From assembly GCF_014337155.1 (NCBI RefSeq), contig NZ_CP060632.1, positions 186,001-250,000 on the forward strand: a stretch of 64,000 nucleotides of DNA. The letters are read 5' to 3'. This document shows positions 43,855 through 53,919 of this stretch, in pieces. Each line of letters opens with the position of its first letter. Position 1 is the stretch's first letter. Position numbers and translations under genes: made by a program. The DNA is from Wujia chipingensis (GTDB taxonomy: Bacteria; Bacillota; Clostridia; Lachnospirales; Lachnospiraceae). The notes under the pieces were generated by a model, which was not told the origin of the DNA, did not search any database, and saw nothing but the letters and a program-made list of their open reading frames with translations.

Positions 43855-45321
43855 ATGGCTGAGATAAAGACAAAGTCTGTAAAATTAAATATGGTGATGA
43901 ATGCATTGCTTTCTATGTCATCCTTTATTTTTCCCTTGATTACATTCCCGTATGTGTCAAGAATCCTGCTTCCGGTAGGAACAGGAAGAGTCGCTTTTGC
44001 GACGGCCGTTGTGACGTATTTTGCAATGTTTGCGCAGCTTGGAATTCCGACCTATGGTATCCGGCTATGTGCAAAAGTGAGAGACAATAAAGAAGAGTTA
44101 ACCCGTGCGGTTCATGAATTGTTGTTTATCAATCTGTTCATGTCTGCAATTGTATATGCTGTGTTCTTTATTTCGCTTGCGGTCGTTCCAAAGTTTCGGG
44201 AAGAACATACATTACTTTTGATTATTGGTGCGACGATATTGCTGAATGCACTTGGCGTAGAATGGTTATACAAAGCATTAGAGCAATATACGTATATTAC
44301 GGTACGTTCTTTGATATTTAAGGTTGTGGCATTGATCAGTACATTTATGCTTGTTCGTGATCCAGGGGATTGTTTGCAGTATGGTTTTTTGACAATTCTT
44401 GCTACATCTGCTTCGAATGTTTTAAATTTTATAAATCTTCGTAAATATATTTATTTAAAACCAATCGGAGGTTATCATATCAAACGTCATATTAAGATGA
44501 TACTGGTCTTTTTCTCAATGTCTGTGGCGACAACGATATATACAAATCTGGATAACGTCATGCTTGGGTTCATGAAAGACAAGGTGGAGGTTGGATACTA
44601 TTCAGCCGCAGTAAAGATCAAATCAATCATGGTTAGTGTAGTGACTTCTGCTAGCACGGTATTATTACCAAGAGCGTCTTATTATGTAGATAAAGGTATG
44701 ATGGACGAGTTCTCAAGAATATTGAAGAAGACAATGCGCTTTATCTTCCTTGTGGCGATTCCTTTTTCCATTTATTTTATGATCTATGCGAAAGAAGGAA
44801 TTTTCTTCTTATCTGGTAAAGCGTATGCCGGAGCTATTATACCAATGCAGATAATCATGCCGACGCTTACGCTGATTGGCATCAGCAATGTGACTGGCAT
44901 TCAGATGATGGTACCATTAGGAAGAGAAAAACAGGTATTATATTCTGAGATTGCAGGAGCGATTGTAGATTTGGTGTTAAATACGATTTTTATTCCAATC
45001 TATGGCGCAGCAGGTGCAGCGCTTGGTACATTGGTTGCGGAGGCCGTTGTGTTAGGCTGGCAATGTGTAGCGATTCGAGACCTGAAAATGGGAATATTTC
45101 AGAAGCTTCCATATGGAAAGATTCTTATCGCAGTCGGACTTGGAAGTGCTGCATCTTTCTGGGTAAAATTACTAGGAATCAGTGTATTTCCAACGCTTGT
45201 GATATCTGCAGTTTGCTTTTTCGGCGTGTATGGAATTGTGATGACGGTATTGAAAGATTCTTTGGTAATTGAGTTGGAAAAACAGTTGATTAGAAAGATA
45301 AAAAAGAATGATTGTGTCTAA
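43855..45321 (+). CDS. Wzx-type polysaccharide flippase
   Basis: The 488-residue protein has about 12-14 membrane segments and typical MVF/Wzx motifs: FPLITFPYVSRILLPVGTGR at the start, AQLGIPTYGIRLCAKVRD, DNVMLGFMKDKVEVGYYSAA in the middle, and AAGAALGTLVAEAVV. It moves undecaprenyl-linked repeats to the outer face for the polymerase. It begins five bases after the co-polymerase gene. Its stop codon sits in the loop of a strong bidirectional terminator. Confidence 0.93.
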   Translation: MAEIKTKSVKLNMVMNALLSMSSFIFPLITFPYVSRILLPVGTGRVAFATAVVTYFAMFAQLGIPTYGIRLCAKVRDNKEELTRAVHELLFINLFMSAIVYAVFFISLAVVPKFREEHTLLLIIGATILLNALGVEWLYKALEQYTYITVRSLIFKVVALISTFMLVRDPGDCLQYGFLTILATSASNVLNFINLRKYIYLKPIGGYHIKRHIKMILVFFSMSVATTIYTNLDNVMLGFMKDKVEVGYYSAAVKIKSIMVSVVTSASTVLLPRASYYVDKGMMDEFSRILKKTMRFIFLVAIPFSIYFMIYAKEGIFFLSGKAYAGAIIPMQIIMPTLTLIGISNVTGIQMMVPLGREKQVLYSEIAGAIVDLVLNTIFIPIYGAAGAALGTLVAEAVVLGWQCVAIRDLKMGIFQKLPYGKILIAVGLGSAASFWVKLLGISVFPTLVISAVCFFGVYGIVMTVLKDSLVIELEKQLIRKIKKNDCV

Positions 45322-45340
45322 GAGGCACAATCATTCTTTT
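45301..45340. terminator. Bidirectional intrinsic terminator
   Basis: The stem GAATGATTGTG (45306-45316) pairs with CACAATCATTC (45326-45336), with TTTT after it on the plus strand and AAAAA before it (a T-run on the minus strand). It ends both the Wzx operon and the convergent minus-strand gene. Confidence 0.88.
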
Positions 45341-45417
45341 GGTAAACATATAAGTTATATTTTTGAAGCAGATTCTAAATTACATCTTAGGAAAAAGGCA
45401 GTTATAGATAGTCCTCT

Positions 45418-47163
45418 TTATTCGTGGAAATTCCATAATTTAAATCCATTGATTGTGGTGATAAGCTCCGCAGATATATCTTTATAATAGTATTTTTTCA
45501 GATATTCAAATTTCGTAGTGTATTGGCGGTTGTCCACCAGGATAATTTTGTCATTTACAAGGCTTTTTAGTGGAGATTTAAAATTAATATTGTTTTCTGT
45601 CCAGCATGTATTATTTGAAGGATAACCATAAGTAACTCCGCCCAAATAAAAATAATAATTATTATAGTATCCGACTGGAAGCCGCTTCCATGGCTTGTAA
45701 TTATAATATATTAACTGAATGGTTGAGGAAAAATCCATTAAATAATAATGTTCGTTATCTGATTCAATGTGGTCTATTAAATCCGCATGCGGTCGTCTGT
45801 GCGAGATATCACATCGGTATTTTTTTATATTGAAATCATATGAACGAAACATGGTATCAGAAATATATTGTGAATATATCTCATCCGACATTGTCTTATA
45901 ATTTGTATCTGGAATGTATAAAGGAACCTTCAATAATAGAATGAAAGCACCTAAAATATTTAATGATAATTTATATGTATTATTTAGTGTGGTCACATTT
46001 AACGAAGTAATCAGACCAATTGCAAGACATAAAAAAATGCAGTATTCCACTCGATATACAACTCGACCGCGTATAAAAAAGTATACAAGAAGTAATCCGG
46101 CTATAATAAAATCAGGAATCATACAAATAAATTTATGAGGATCAATAAATAATAGAATAAACATCATTAATAGTAATCCCCAAACAACAGTATATGATTG
46201 ATATTTCCTGTCACGAAAAGAGTTTATCAAGTGCTTTACAGAGAGTATATAGTTTTTATGAACCTCCTTTTTGACAGTGGAGTAGTTTGTTAGAATTTCA
46301 GGGGTATAAATGTTCTGATCTAGTAAATTCCATGATTCAATCATATGAAAGTCAATTTCATCTAATCCCTTTGATTCAAAAAAAGAAGCATAGGACGAAT
46401 AATCATATGTTTTAATGTCTGTAATGGATGCACGTAATTCATTTAATTCTCGGTATTGTTTGTAGGACGGTGAATTATTCCAAATAATTTTATCTACTCC
46501 CATAACGCATAAAACTGATATAAAGAGAATTATACAATACAATAAATTTTTAATAAAAAAATGAGTATTGAATTCCTTGATAGTAAAAGCATACTTTATA
46601 AATACTATAAAAAGAAAAATAAGTACAATAAAGATACATTGAAAACGAACCATTGACCCAAGAAGTGTTAGCAGCGCACCGATTATCATATGCTTTCGTT
46701 TTTTTTCTGAATAAAAAATAGCATATAAAAACATACTTCCCCCTGCGCATGTTGCAACCGTAGCGGTCTTAGTAAATTGTACTAAAATATACAAGTCGTC
46801 AGAGAAAAAAGAAACAAAAATAAGACAAAAGATTAATCCTATGAGTGAGTTGTTTCGCTTCAAAACTATATAACAGAGAGATGTTAAGGAAACGAAGCAA
46901 ATTACGACTTGAAAAACGAAGTACCAACTTATTTTTTTGGTAATGGAATATAAAAACTTAAGAAGATAACCATATAGGATGTTAGAGAAAAGTAAGTGTT
47001 CGTTGTAATTATGTCCAAGAGCACCGGATAATATCGCATCCATAATAAAGTCATCAGATACTTCGTATTTCATGTCACAGAATAATAGAGCAAGAAACAG
47101 GAAAGTAAGATTTATAAGTAAAGATACAATAAATTTATTGTTGGTTAATTTATCTTTAAACAT
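45418..47163 (-). CDS. Large multi-pass membrane protein, GT-C-like, function unknown
   Basis: The 581-residue protein has about ten membrane segments in its first 410 residues and a soluble outer-face tail of about 160 residues. I do not recognise a named family. The first loop has an acidic EVSDDFIMDAILSGA, and LSGALGHNYNEHLLFSN follows, resembling the first loop of GT-C glycosyltransferases and of glucosyltransferase-type membrane proteins. The ATG at 47163 (AAAGG site seven bases upstream) is preferred over the ATG at 47178. It stands alone on the minus strand between two plus-strand operons, with its own promoter-like region. It may add a side-branch sugar outside the cell. Confidence 0.65.
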   Translation of the reverse strand: MFKDKLTNNKFIVSLLINLTFLFLALLFCDMKYEVSDDFIMDAILSGALGHNYNEHLLFSNILYGYLLKFLYSITKKISWYFVFQVVICFVSLTSLCYIVLKRNNSLIGLIFCLIFVSFFSDDLYILVQFTKTATVATCAGGSMFLYAIFYSEKKRKHMIIGALLTLLGSMVRFQCIFIVLIFLFIVFIKYAFTIKEFNTHFFIKNLLYCIILFISVLCVMGVDKIIWNNSPSYKQYRELNELRASITDIKTYDYSSYASFFESKGLDEIDFHMIESWNLLDQNIYTPEILTNYSTVKKEVHKNYILSVKHLINSFRDRKYQSYTVVWGLLLMMFILLFIDPHKFICMIPDFIIAGLLLVYFFIRGRVVYRVEYCIFLCLAIGLITSLNVTTLNNTYKLSLNILGAFILLLKVPLYIPDTNYKTMSDEIYSQYISDTMFRSYDFNIKKYRCDISHRRPHADLIDHIESDNEHYYLMDFSSTIQLIYYNYKPWKRLPVGYYNNYYFYLGGVTYGYPSNNTCWTENNINFKSPLKSLVNDKIILVDNRQYTTKFEYLKKYYYKDISAELITTINGFKLWNFHE

Positions 47164-47285
47164 TTTAAAACCTTTCATTGATAATTTTAACTATTATTGT
47201 ACCATGAATCATTGATAAAAAGAAGACCTATAATGCAAATTTTACCACAGATGCGCGGTGCCTGTAAACTTGAGTTAAATAAAAA

Positions 47286-47314
47286 TTGACATAAAGTATG
47301 TGATGCTATAAAAT
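47286..47314 (+). promoter_or_regulatory. Strong sigma-A-type promoter for the 47-59 kb operon
   Basis: TTGACA (47286-47291) and TAAAAT (47309-47314) are exactly 17 bases apart, almost consensus, and lie about 50 bases before the first gene of the operon. Confidence 0.85.
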
Positions 47315-47364
47315 TAAAAAAGGCGTCATTATGGCACGAATATTGATAAATGGAGATTTCATAC

Positions 47365-48966
47365 ATGGGAGAAATAAAGCTGTTAGATTGTACACTGAGA
47401 GATGGAGGATACGTTAACGACTGGAAGTTTGGACATAATAATATGGTTAGTATCTTTGAACGGTTGGTAGATGCAAATGTAGATTATATCGAGATTGGAT
47501 TTTTAGATGAAAGAAGACCATTTGATATTAATAGAAGTATTATGCCAGATACGGATTGTGTTCAGAAGATATTTGGAAATCTTGACCGAAAAAATTCTTT
47601 GATTGTAGGGATGATTGATTATGGTACATGTTCGTTGGCGCATATCAAACCATGTGAGGAATCATATTTAGATGCGATTCGAGTGATTTTTAAAAAACAT
47701 CTCCGGAATGAAGCTATGAGTTTTTGCGCTGAGCTTAAGAAACTTGGATATAAAGTTTTTGCTCAGTTGGTATCGGTTACAAGCTATACAGATGACGAAA
47801 TGATGGACTTGATCCGACTCGCAAATGAAGTGAAACCATATGCAGTTTCCATGGTGGATACTTATGGATTGATGCATCAAAATAATTTGAAACATTATTT
47901 TGATCTGCTAGATCAATATTTGTTGCCAGAAATTGGGTTAGGATATCACGCACATAATAATTTCCAGATGGGTTATGCAAATTGCATTACCATGATGAGT
48001 CAGGTTACAGACAGACTTTTGCTTGTAGACGGAACCATCTATGGCATGGGCAAAAGCGCCGGTAATGCTCCTATCGAATTGATTGCCATGTACATGAACA
48101 GTAACTTAGGTAAAAATTATGATATTAGCCAATTCTTAGAGGCGATTGATGCCAATATAACAAGTTTTTATACTCCGGCAACATGGGGGTATAATATGTT
48201 CTTCTATTTGGCAGCATCTAATGATTGCCATCCAACATATGTATCGGATTTAATGAAGAAGAAAACACTTTCAGTTAAACAGATTAATGAATTGTTAGGA
48301 CGACTTCAGGGAGATAAAAAACTGTTATATGATAAAAAATATATGGAACAGTTGTACTTGGAGTATCAGGAAAATGATATAGATGATACATTAGATGTAC
48401 AGGCACTAAAGGAATTGTTTGGTAGCAGAAAGCTTCTTCTTTTGGGAACTGGGGATAGTGTGACGGAACAGGAAGAACTCTTAAAGAACTTTATTAACGA
48501 GAATAATCCAATAGTTATTTCTATGAATTATATACCAGATAACATTTCGCCTGATATGATATTCCTGAGTAATTCGAAGAAATATGTGCAGATTGCTAGT
48601 AAACTTTCAAGACATCAAGGGGAATATAAGATTATAGCAACATCGAATGTTACAAAAACAAGCGGTGCATTTGATTATACTGTGCGTTATAAAGATGTTT
48701 TGGATACTGAGGAAAATGCAATTCCCGATGTCGCATTTGCGGTATTGTTAAAGACAATGGAAAAAGTAGGCGTCAAGGAAGTGTATTTGGCCGGAATTGA
48801 CGGATTTAATGAAACACATAATGGCATATATTTAGATGATGAAGAACGCTGTGATTATGGAATAAAGCATACAGATGAGTTGAATGAATATGTAAATCAG
48901 ATGATGCAGAGAATGAATAAGACAATCAAGATGAATCTGTTAACAAAAAGTATATACACATTGTAA
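47365..48966 (+). CDS. DRE-TIM aldolase-like domain fused to a Rossmann-like C-domain
   Basis: Residues 1-290 are a DRE-TIM metallolyase, related to HMG-CoA lyase and 4-hydroxy-2-oxovalerate aldolase: KLLDCTLRDGGYVNDW, then GYHAHNNFQMGY with the HxH metal ligands and DGTIYGMGKSAGNAPIELI. The C-domain (about 350-533) begins KLLLLGTGDSVTEQEELL and has VYLAGIDGFNETHNGIY, like the DUF115/MptE-type fold. The ATG at 47365 has GGAG nine bases upstream and is preferred over 47350. In a sugar operon, it probably makes or cleaves a keto acid or keto sugar with a C-C bond; the substrate is unknown. Confidence 0.82.
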   Translation: MGEIKLLDCTLRDGGYVNDWKFGHNNMVSIFERLVDANVDYIEIGFLDERRPFDINRSIMPDTDCVQKIFGNLDRKNSLIVGMIDYGTCSLAHIKPCEESYLDAIRVIFKKHLRNEAMSFCAELKKLGYKVFAQLVSVTSYTDDEMMDLIRLANEVKPYAVSMVDTYGLMHQNNLKHYFDLLDQYLLPEIGLGYHAHNNFQMGYANCITMMSQVTDRLLLVDGTIYGMGKSAGNAPIELIAMYMNSNLGKNYDISQFLEAIDANITSFYTPATWGYNMFFYLAASNDCHPTYVSDLMKKKTLSVKQINELLGRLQGDKKLLYDKKYMEQLYLEYQENDIDDTLDVQALKELFGSRKLLLLGTGDSVTEQEELLKNFINENNPIVISMNYIPDNISPDMIFLSNSKKYVQIASKLSRHQGEYKIIATSNVTKTSGAFDYTVRYKDVLDTEENAIPDVAFAVLLKTMEKVGVKEVYLAGIDGFNETHNGIYLDDEERCDYGIKHTDELNEYVNQMMQRMNKTIKMNLLTKSIYTL

Positions 48967-48992
48967 AAACATGATAATGGAGATAAGGGATT

Positions 48993-50117
48993 ATGATTAG
49001 TTTTAATGTACCACCAGTAACGGGTAAAGAAATAATATATATGCAGGATGCGATATCCAGAAACAAGATATGTGGTGATGGATATTATACAAAATTATGT
49101 AATAAATGGATTGAAGACACAACGGGAATTGCTAAAGCTTTGCTTACGACTTCATGTACACATGCGACGGAGCTTGCTGCGATTTTATGTGATATAAAGC
49201 CTGGTGATGAAGTTATTATGCCATCTTATACTTTTGTATCAACTGCAGATGCCTTTGTGTTGCGTGGCGCAAAAGTTGTATTTGTTGACATTCGTCCAGA
49301 TACAATGAATATTGATGAAAAACTGATCGAAAATGCGATTACTGATAAAACGGTTGCGATAGTACCTGTACATTATGCAGGGGTATCTTGCGAAATGGAT
49401 ACAATTATGGAAATAGCTGGAAAATATAATTTGAAGGTTGTTGAAGATGCTGCGCAGGGTGTTATGTCAAAGTATAAGGGAAAAAGTCTAGGAACAATCG
49501 GTGATTATGGATGCTATAGTTTCCATGAGACAAAGAATTATAGTATGGGTGAGGGTGGTGCAATTCTTATCAGAGATGCAAAAGATTCTGATCGAGCGGA
49601 GATTGTACGTGAAAAGGGAACAGATCGGAGTAGATTTCTTCGAGGACAAGTTGACAAATATACGTGGGTTGCGGCGGGCTCTTCCTATCTTCCAAGTGAT
49701 TTGAATGCAGCATATTTATATGCACAGTTGGAAGTTGCACAGCAGGTTTTTGACGATCGTATGAATAGTTGGAACAAGTATAATGAGGCGTTTAAGTATC
49801 TAAAAGATAAGGGAGTTATTGAGACACCGTTTGTTCCAGAAGAGTGCGAGCATAATGCACATATGTATTATATTAAGCTTGATAATATAGAGGAAAGAAC
49901 GAAATTTATTAATTATATGAAAGAAAATGATATATTAACGGTATTTCATTATATCCCACTTCATTCGGCTCCGGCAGGAAGAGAGTATGGTGTATTTGCA
50001 GGTGAGGACAAATACACAACAAAGGAAAGTGAACGAATTGTTCGGCTTCCATTGTATTATAACATGGGAGAAACTGTGGATGAAGTTATATCAAAAGTAT
50101 ACAAATATTTTGAATAG
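48993..50117 (+). CDS. wecE: dTDP-4-amino-4,6-dideoxygalactose transaminase
   Basis: A DegT/DnrJ/EryC1 aminotransferase that follows WecE/RffA closely: FNVPPVTGKEIIYMQDAI, CGDGYYTKLC, GDEVIMPSYTFVSTADAFVL, VPVHYAGVSCEMDTI, EDAAQGVMSKYKGKSLGTIG and FHETKNYSMGEGGAIL with the PLP lysine. WecE enzymes turn dTDP-4-keto-6-deoxyglucose into dTDP-Fuc4N. That needs RfbA and RfbB; RfbA is encoded downstream, RfbB is not in the window. Length 374 is normal. Confidence 0.93.
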   Translation: MISFNVPPVTGKEIIYMQDAISRNKICGDGYYTKLCNKWIEDTTGIAKALLTTSCTHATELAAILCDIKPGDEVIMPSYTFVSTADAFVLRGAKVVFVDIRPDTMNIDEKLIENAITDKTVAIVPVHYAGVSCEMDTIMEIAGKYNLKVVEDAAQGVMSKYKGKSLGTIGDYGCYSFHETKNYSMGEGGAILIRDAKDSDRAEIVREKGTDRSRFLRGQVDKYTWVAAGSSYLPSDLNAAYLYAQLEVAQQVFDDRMNSWNKYNEAFKYLKDKGVIETPFVPEECEHNAHMYYIKLDNIEERTKFINYMKENDILTVFHYIPLHSAPAGREYGVFAGEDKYTTKESERIVRLPLYYNMGETVDEVISKVYKYFE

Positions 50118-50138
50118 TAAATGGAGTAAGGATTATTT

Positions 50139-52928
50139 ATGAGATTCTATACAAAAAAAATCTTTTTTTTGCTCACTGTTATCAGTGTATGTATGTTGAT
50201 GTGTTTGAATGTGCATGCTAAAAGTGAAGATTTTACAGGAAAAGGGACAGGTAAAGAACCATATTTAATTCAAAATTGTGAAGATTTATATCATTTAAGA
50301 GATTTGGTGAATGAAGGGGAAACATTTCAAGGAATATATTTTCGACAGACATGTGATATTGATTTAAAAAGTGAAAAATGGGAACCAATAGGAAATACCT
50401 CAGGCGGAAAATCGTTCTGGGGCATTTATGATGGAAATGGATATGGTATTAGTAAATTATATATTGCAGAGCAAGAGCATGCTGGTCTTTTTGGAAGCTT
50501 GGGAGGAAAAGTAGTCAATCTCAAGATAATTAGTGGGCATATAGAAGGTAGGGTTGCGGGTGCGATTGCGGGGCAAGCAGTAGGGGAGAATGCCGTAATT
50601 GCTAATTGTATAAACTATGCAAATATATGTGGAAATAGTGCGGCAGGTATTGCGGGAGAGTTTTATCAAGGCACGATTGCGAATTGTATAAATAAAGGAA
50701 CTATCAGCGGAGATACTTCGTATGGTATTGTGGCAATAGATAACGATGTGAAAGTATACAGTTCTTATTCCGTGAACTATGAACTAGCGCCTAAAGGTAT
50801 TGTTGCTGCAAAAAGCGCGGTTGTTACAACACAATATTTATCAACAGAAAAATTTGCGGTCAAGAATTCTATTACTGCTGCGATTGCAAAATGGTTGTTC
50901 CTGGGTACAGATGACGTTGAGTTATTGGAGTGGGAGAATAATGGAAATTTAACATATAAGCGAACAGGTGTTATTACATTTTTGACATATATGATTAATT
51001 TCATGCTTTTGCCGCTTTTATTATGCTGTGTTTTTCTGATGTTAGTACATAAATATAGAAAAGACAGAAAAAATATTTATCAGAATAATAAATATTTTAT
51101 AAATGCAATATTTATTATTTCAATTATAGTTTCTTATTTTTGTGATGTATTTATATTTGCAAAGGGGACAACTGTTTTACATTTTGGAAATATTTTATTT
51201 GTAATATTAGTTAATCTATGTTCAATATTATTTGGCAAGATTATTTTTCAAAATAAATCTTCTTCAAAAATTAAAATTCCATTTAGTTTATTATTGGTTA
51301 TAGGTGTTGTAATTGTTGTTGAATTGCTGCAATTTAATAATGTCCCAAGGTATGATGCAAATATTTATTATGGCAGTTTAGTAAGGGCAACAAAATTATT
51401 TAATTTGGATTTTTTATCCTTTTTAGGTGCATTTAATTGTTGGAAATGGGCACAGGGATTGGCACTGTTTGCGGCTCCTTTAGAAGCTGTTTTACCAGGT
51501 AGGATAATTGGAGTATATATAGCTAATCTTGTTATCACGGTTATTACTTTATGTATACTTCATTGGCTAATAAAGAAGATATATCTAGATATTACAAACT
51601 TACAGGCCTCCATGATTAGTTTGTTATTTGCGTTCTCTCCATATATTGTTGGTCTATTTTCATATATCGATATGGATTGGAATGTTACATTTTTTGCGGT
51701 TTGGTTCTTAGCTGCGGTAATAAAAGGAAATGATTTATTGATTTCGTTTACTGGATTTTTGATGTCGTTTACCAAGATAACGGGCTTTGCTTTTTATGTG
51801 TTTTTTCTATTTGCTTATATGATAATAGATGTATATATCAATAAAAATAAAAAATCCTTTTTTAAACAGTTTATGAATTGGTGGTCATGGAAAAAAGTTT
51901 TTTTATGGCTGTTTCCAGTTTTATGTTTTATGGTTTTGTTTAAATATGGAGACTATTTTACATCGCAATCTTTTTATGGAACATTTGTAAGTACATCGAT
52001 GATTAATTTGTTAGATAAGAATCAAATTATGAATACATTCTTGCAGACTTTTGTTTTTGGATTTCGTTGGTTATTGGTGTTATTGATAATAGTAGGGATA
52101 GTGTGGACAAATAAACGAAAAAGTGATTCATCTAATAATATGATTATCGTTTATTCGTTGTATCTTAGTTCTTTGTTGGTTTTATTGTTATTAATGTTAT
52201 ATAATTCTGATGCAAATTGCCCAAGATATACGACACTGTTTTCTTTGATATTTGCACTACTGATTCCTTTGTTTATTGAATCATTTACAAGCAGAAAGCT
52301 TAAAAATCTATCAATTATTTGTCTTGATATATTGATGATATTTCAGACGTTTTGGACAACTGATCCGTCTATTATATTATATGCGGATTCAATAAATACT
52401 GGGCAAAAAGAAATATATAAATTGGCATATAAATCTGATAAGCGGGAAGGCATGAATATTGTTTCGGGTGTAGATGGGAAATATCCGATATTGGGTGATT
52501 TATATGCATATAATTTGGAATATTCTTTTTATGATGATTTGTTGGATTGTGCATTTAAAAAAATGGATTTTTCAAAAACAAAAAATGTATTTATATTAGA
52601 TATTATAGATTATGAAATAAATATATCGGGAAGAAATTACGGTGGTGCAAACTGCTATAAGATATATTGGGACGATAAAAATAAAAAAAGAATATTCAAT
52701 AGTAAAGATACCGAGATGTTAAAGGTAAAAACATTATATTCTGATTTTATACTGTCGAGGGGAGACAAATACTTGGATGCAGATAACCGATTTTATTTTA
52801 TTGTTCCTGCGCGTGCAAGCAATAGAGAAGTTATAGATAAAATATCGGAATTAGGATATAAAGTTGAGGAATTAGGGAAAATAGTCAATATGTATGGTGA
52901 AATAGACGTTTATTATTTTGAAAAATGA
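50139..52928 (+). CDS. Secreted GLUG-type beta-helix fused to GT-C-like membrane domain
   Basis: The first 27 residues are a signal or first membrane segment. Residues 30-240 are GLUG-like beta-helix repeats (GKGTGKEPYLIQNCEDLYHL, WGIYDGNGYGISKLYI, AGLFGSLGGKV). From about 280 there are about 12 membrane segments in a GT-C/PMT-like arrangement, with PRYDANIYYG in the first large loop in place of the acidic catalytic motif, and a soluble tail after 770. Such enzymes use polyprenyl-phosphate sugars outside the membrane; a GtrB-like donor maker is encoded just downstream. The GLUG domain may bind the glycan or peptide acceptor. The fusion is unusual. Confidence 0.75.
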   Translation: MRFYTKKIFFLLTVISVCMLMCLNVHAKSEDFTGKGTGKEPYLIQNCEDLYHLRDLVNEGETFQGIYFRQTCDIDLKSEKWEPIGNTSGGKSFWGIYDGNGYGISKLYIAEQEHAGLFGSLGGKVVNLKIISGHIEGRVAGAIAGQAVGENAVIANCINYANICGNSAAGIAGEFYQGTIANCINKGTISGDTSYGIVAIDNDVKVYSSYSVNYELAPKGIVAAKSAVVTTQYLSTEKFAVKNSITAAIAKWLFLGTDDVELLEWENNGNLTYKRTGVITFLTYMINFMLLPLLLCCVFLMLVHKYRKDRKNIYQNNKYFINAIFIISIIVSYFCDVFIFAKGTTVLHFGNILFVILVNLCSILFGKIIFQNKSSSKIKIPFSLLLVIGVVIVVELLQFNNVPRYDANIYYGSLVRATKLFNLDFLSFLGAFNCWKWAQGLALFAAPLEAVLPGRIIGVYIANLVITVITLCILHWLIKKIYLDITNLQASMISLLFAFSPYIVGLFSYIDMDWNVTFFAVWFLAAVIKGNDLLISFTGFLMSFTKITGFAFYVFFLFAYMIIDVYINKNKKSFFKQFMNWWSWKKVFLWLFPVLCFMVLFKYGDYFTSQSFYGTFVSTSMINLLDKNQIMNTFLQTFVFGFRWLLVLLIIVGIVWTNKRKSDSSNNMIIVYSLYLSSLLVLLLLMLYNSDANCPRYTTLFSLIFALLIPLFIESFTSRKLKNLSIICLDILMIFQTFWTTDPSIILYADSINTGQKEIYKLAYKSDKREGMNIVSGVDGKYPILGDLYAYNLEYSFYDDLLDCAFKKMDFSKTKNVFILDIIDYEINISGRNYGGANCYKIYWDDKNKKRIFNSKDTEMLKVKTLYSDFILSRGDKYLDADNRFYFIVPARASNREVIDKISELGYKVEELGKIVNMYGEIDVYYFEK

Positions 52929-52938
52929 GAAATTGGTA

Positions 52939-53919
52939 ATGGAAAATAAAAAATATAAAGATAATCGAATAGTTGTATTACGCTTTTTGGCGTGCCTTTT
53001 AATTACAAATAGTCATTGTGGTGATTTATATCCAATTTCATTGTTGGCGATTGGTGGAGGACAAGGAAACGTTATTTTTTTTGTTTTGTCAGGATATTGT
53101 TTAGCTAATATAAATATTGGGTTTAGAGAATGGATAAAAAAGAGAGCTAATAGAATTTTACCAGCAACAATAATTTTTCTTTTGTTACGAATTATACTTA
53201 TAGACGGAAAATCCGAATTTGCAAATACTGATTTTAGTGTATTAATTAAAAGATATGTCGATTTATATTGGTTTGTTTTTGCAATATTGTTGTATTATGT
53301 TATTTTTTATTTTGCAATAAAGGGACAGAGTATAAAAAAATACATAGGGGTGCTGTGTGCATATGCGTTAATATATATAGTATCATATGTTTTTGGAATG
53401 GATTTATCAACATTTTGTGTTGAATTAGAAGGTTTTTCATTGTTTAAAGTTTTATTTTATTTTGGACCATTCTTTTCAGGAGGAATTATTCGAAAGATTA
53501 TAAATAATAAAAATATGCAAAAAGTGAGAAAGTATTCCAAATTTTATTTTGTCGGTGGTATTTGTGGTATTCTGGTATGGGCTATGGAATATATTGAAAT
53601 TTTGATATATAATAGTGCTTACAAATATCAGTTTTTGATTCATTTAGGTATATATATTTTTGGGATTAATGTTTTACTTTATATGTTGAGCATTTCTGAT
53701 ATTAAAATAAGAAATGAAAATAAACTATGGCGATGTGTCCAGCTTATTGGAGATAGTACATTATCAATATATTTAATGCAGGTAACATTTAAACCCTTAT
53801 GTATTGGAATCCCTATGCCGTTTAATTTTTTGATTTTTTGGTTAATGGCTTTAATTGGAGGTTGTATTTATACCATGGTTAAGGAAAAAATAAATAAAAG
53901 GATAGAGGAATTATCATGA
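52939..53919 (+). CDS. Acyltransferase 3 family membrane protein
   Basis: About ten membrane segments and the family pattern: VVLRFLACLLITNSHC at the start, where the R and H of helix 1 fit acyltransferase 3, FFVLSGYCLA, WIKKRANRILPATI, and STLSIYLMQVTFKPL at the C-terminus. It probably acetylates a sugar outside the membrane. A TTG at 52918 would overlap the preceding gene; the ATG at 52939 is taken as start. It ends in an ATGA overlap with the next gene. Confidence 0.85.
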   Translation: MENKKYKDNRIVVLRFLACLLITNSHCGDLYPISLLAIGGGQGNVIFFVLSGYCLANINIGFREWIKKRANRILPATIIFLLLRIILIDGKSEFANTDFSVLIKRYVDLYWFVFAILLYYVIFYFAIKGQSIKKYIGVLCAYALIYIVSYVFGMDLSTFCVELEGFSLFKVLFYFGPFFSGGIIRKIINNKNMQKVRKYSKFYFVGGICGILVWAMEYIEILIYNSAYKYQFLIHLGIYIFGINVLLYMLSISDIKIRNENKLWRCVQLIGDSTLSIYLMQVTFKPLCIGIPMPFNFLIFWLMALIGGCIYTMVKEKINKRIEELS

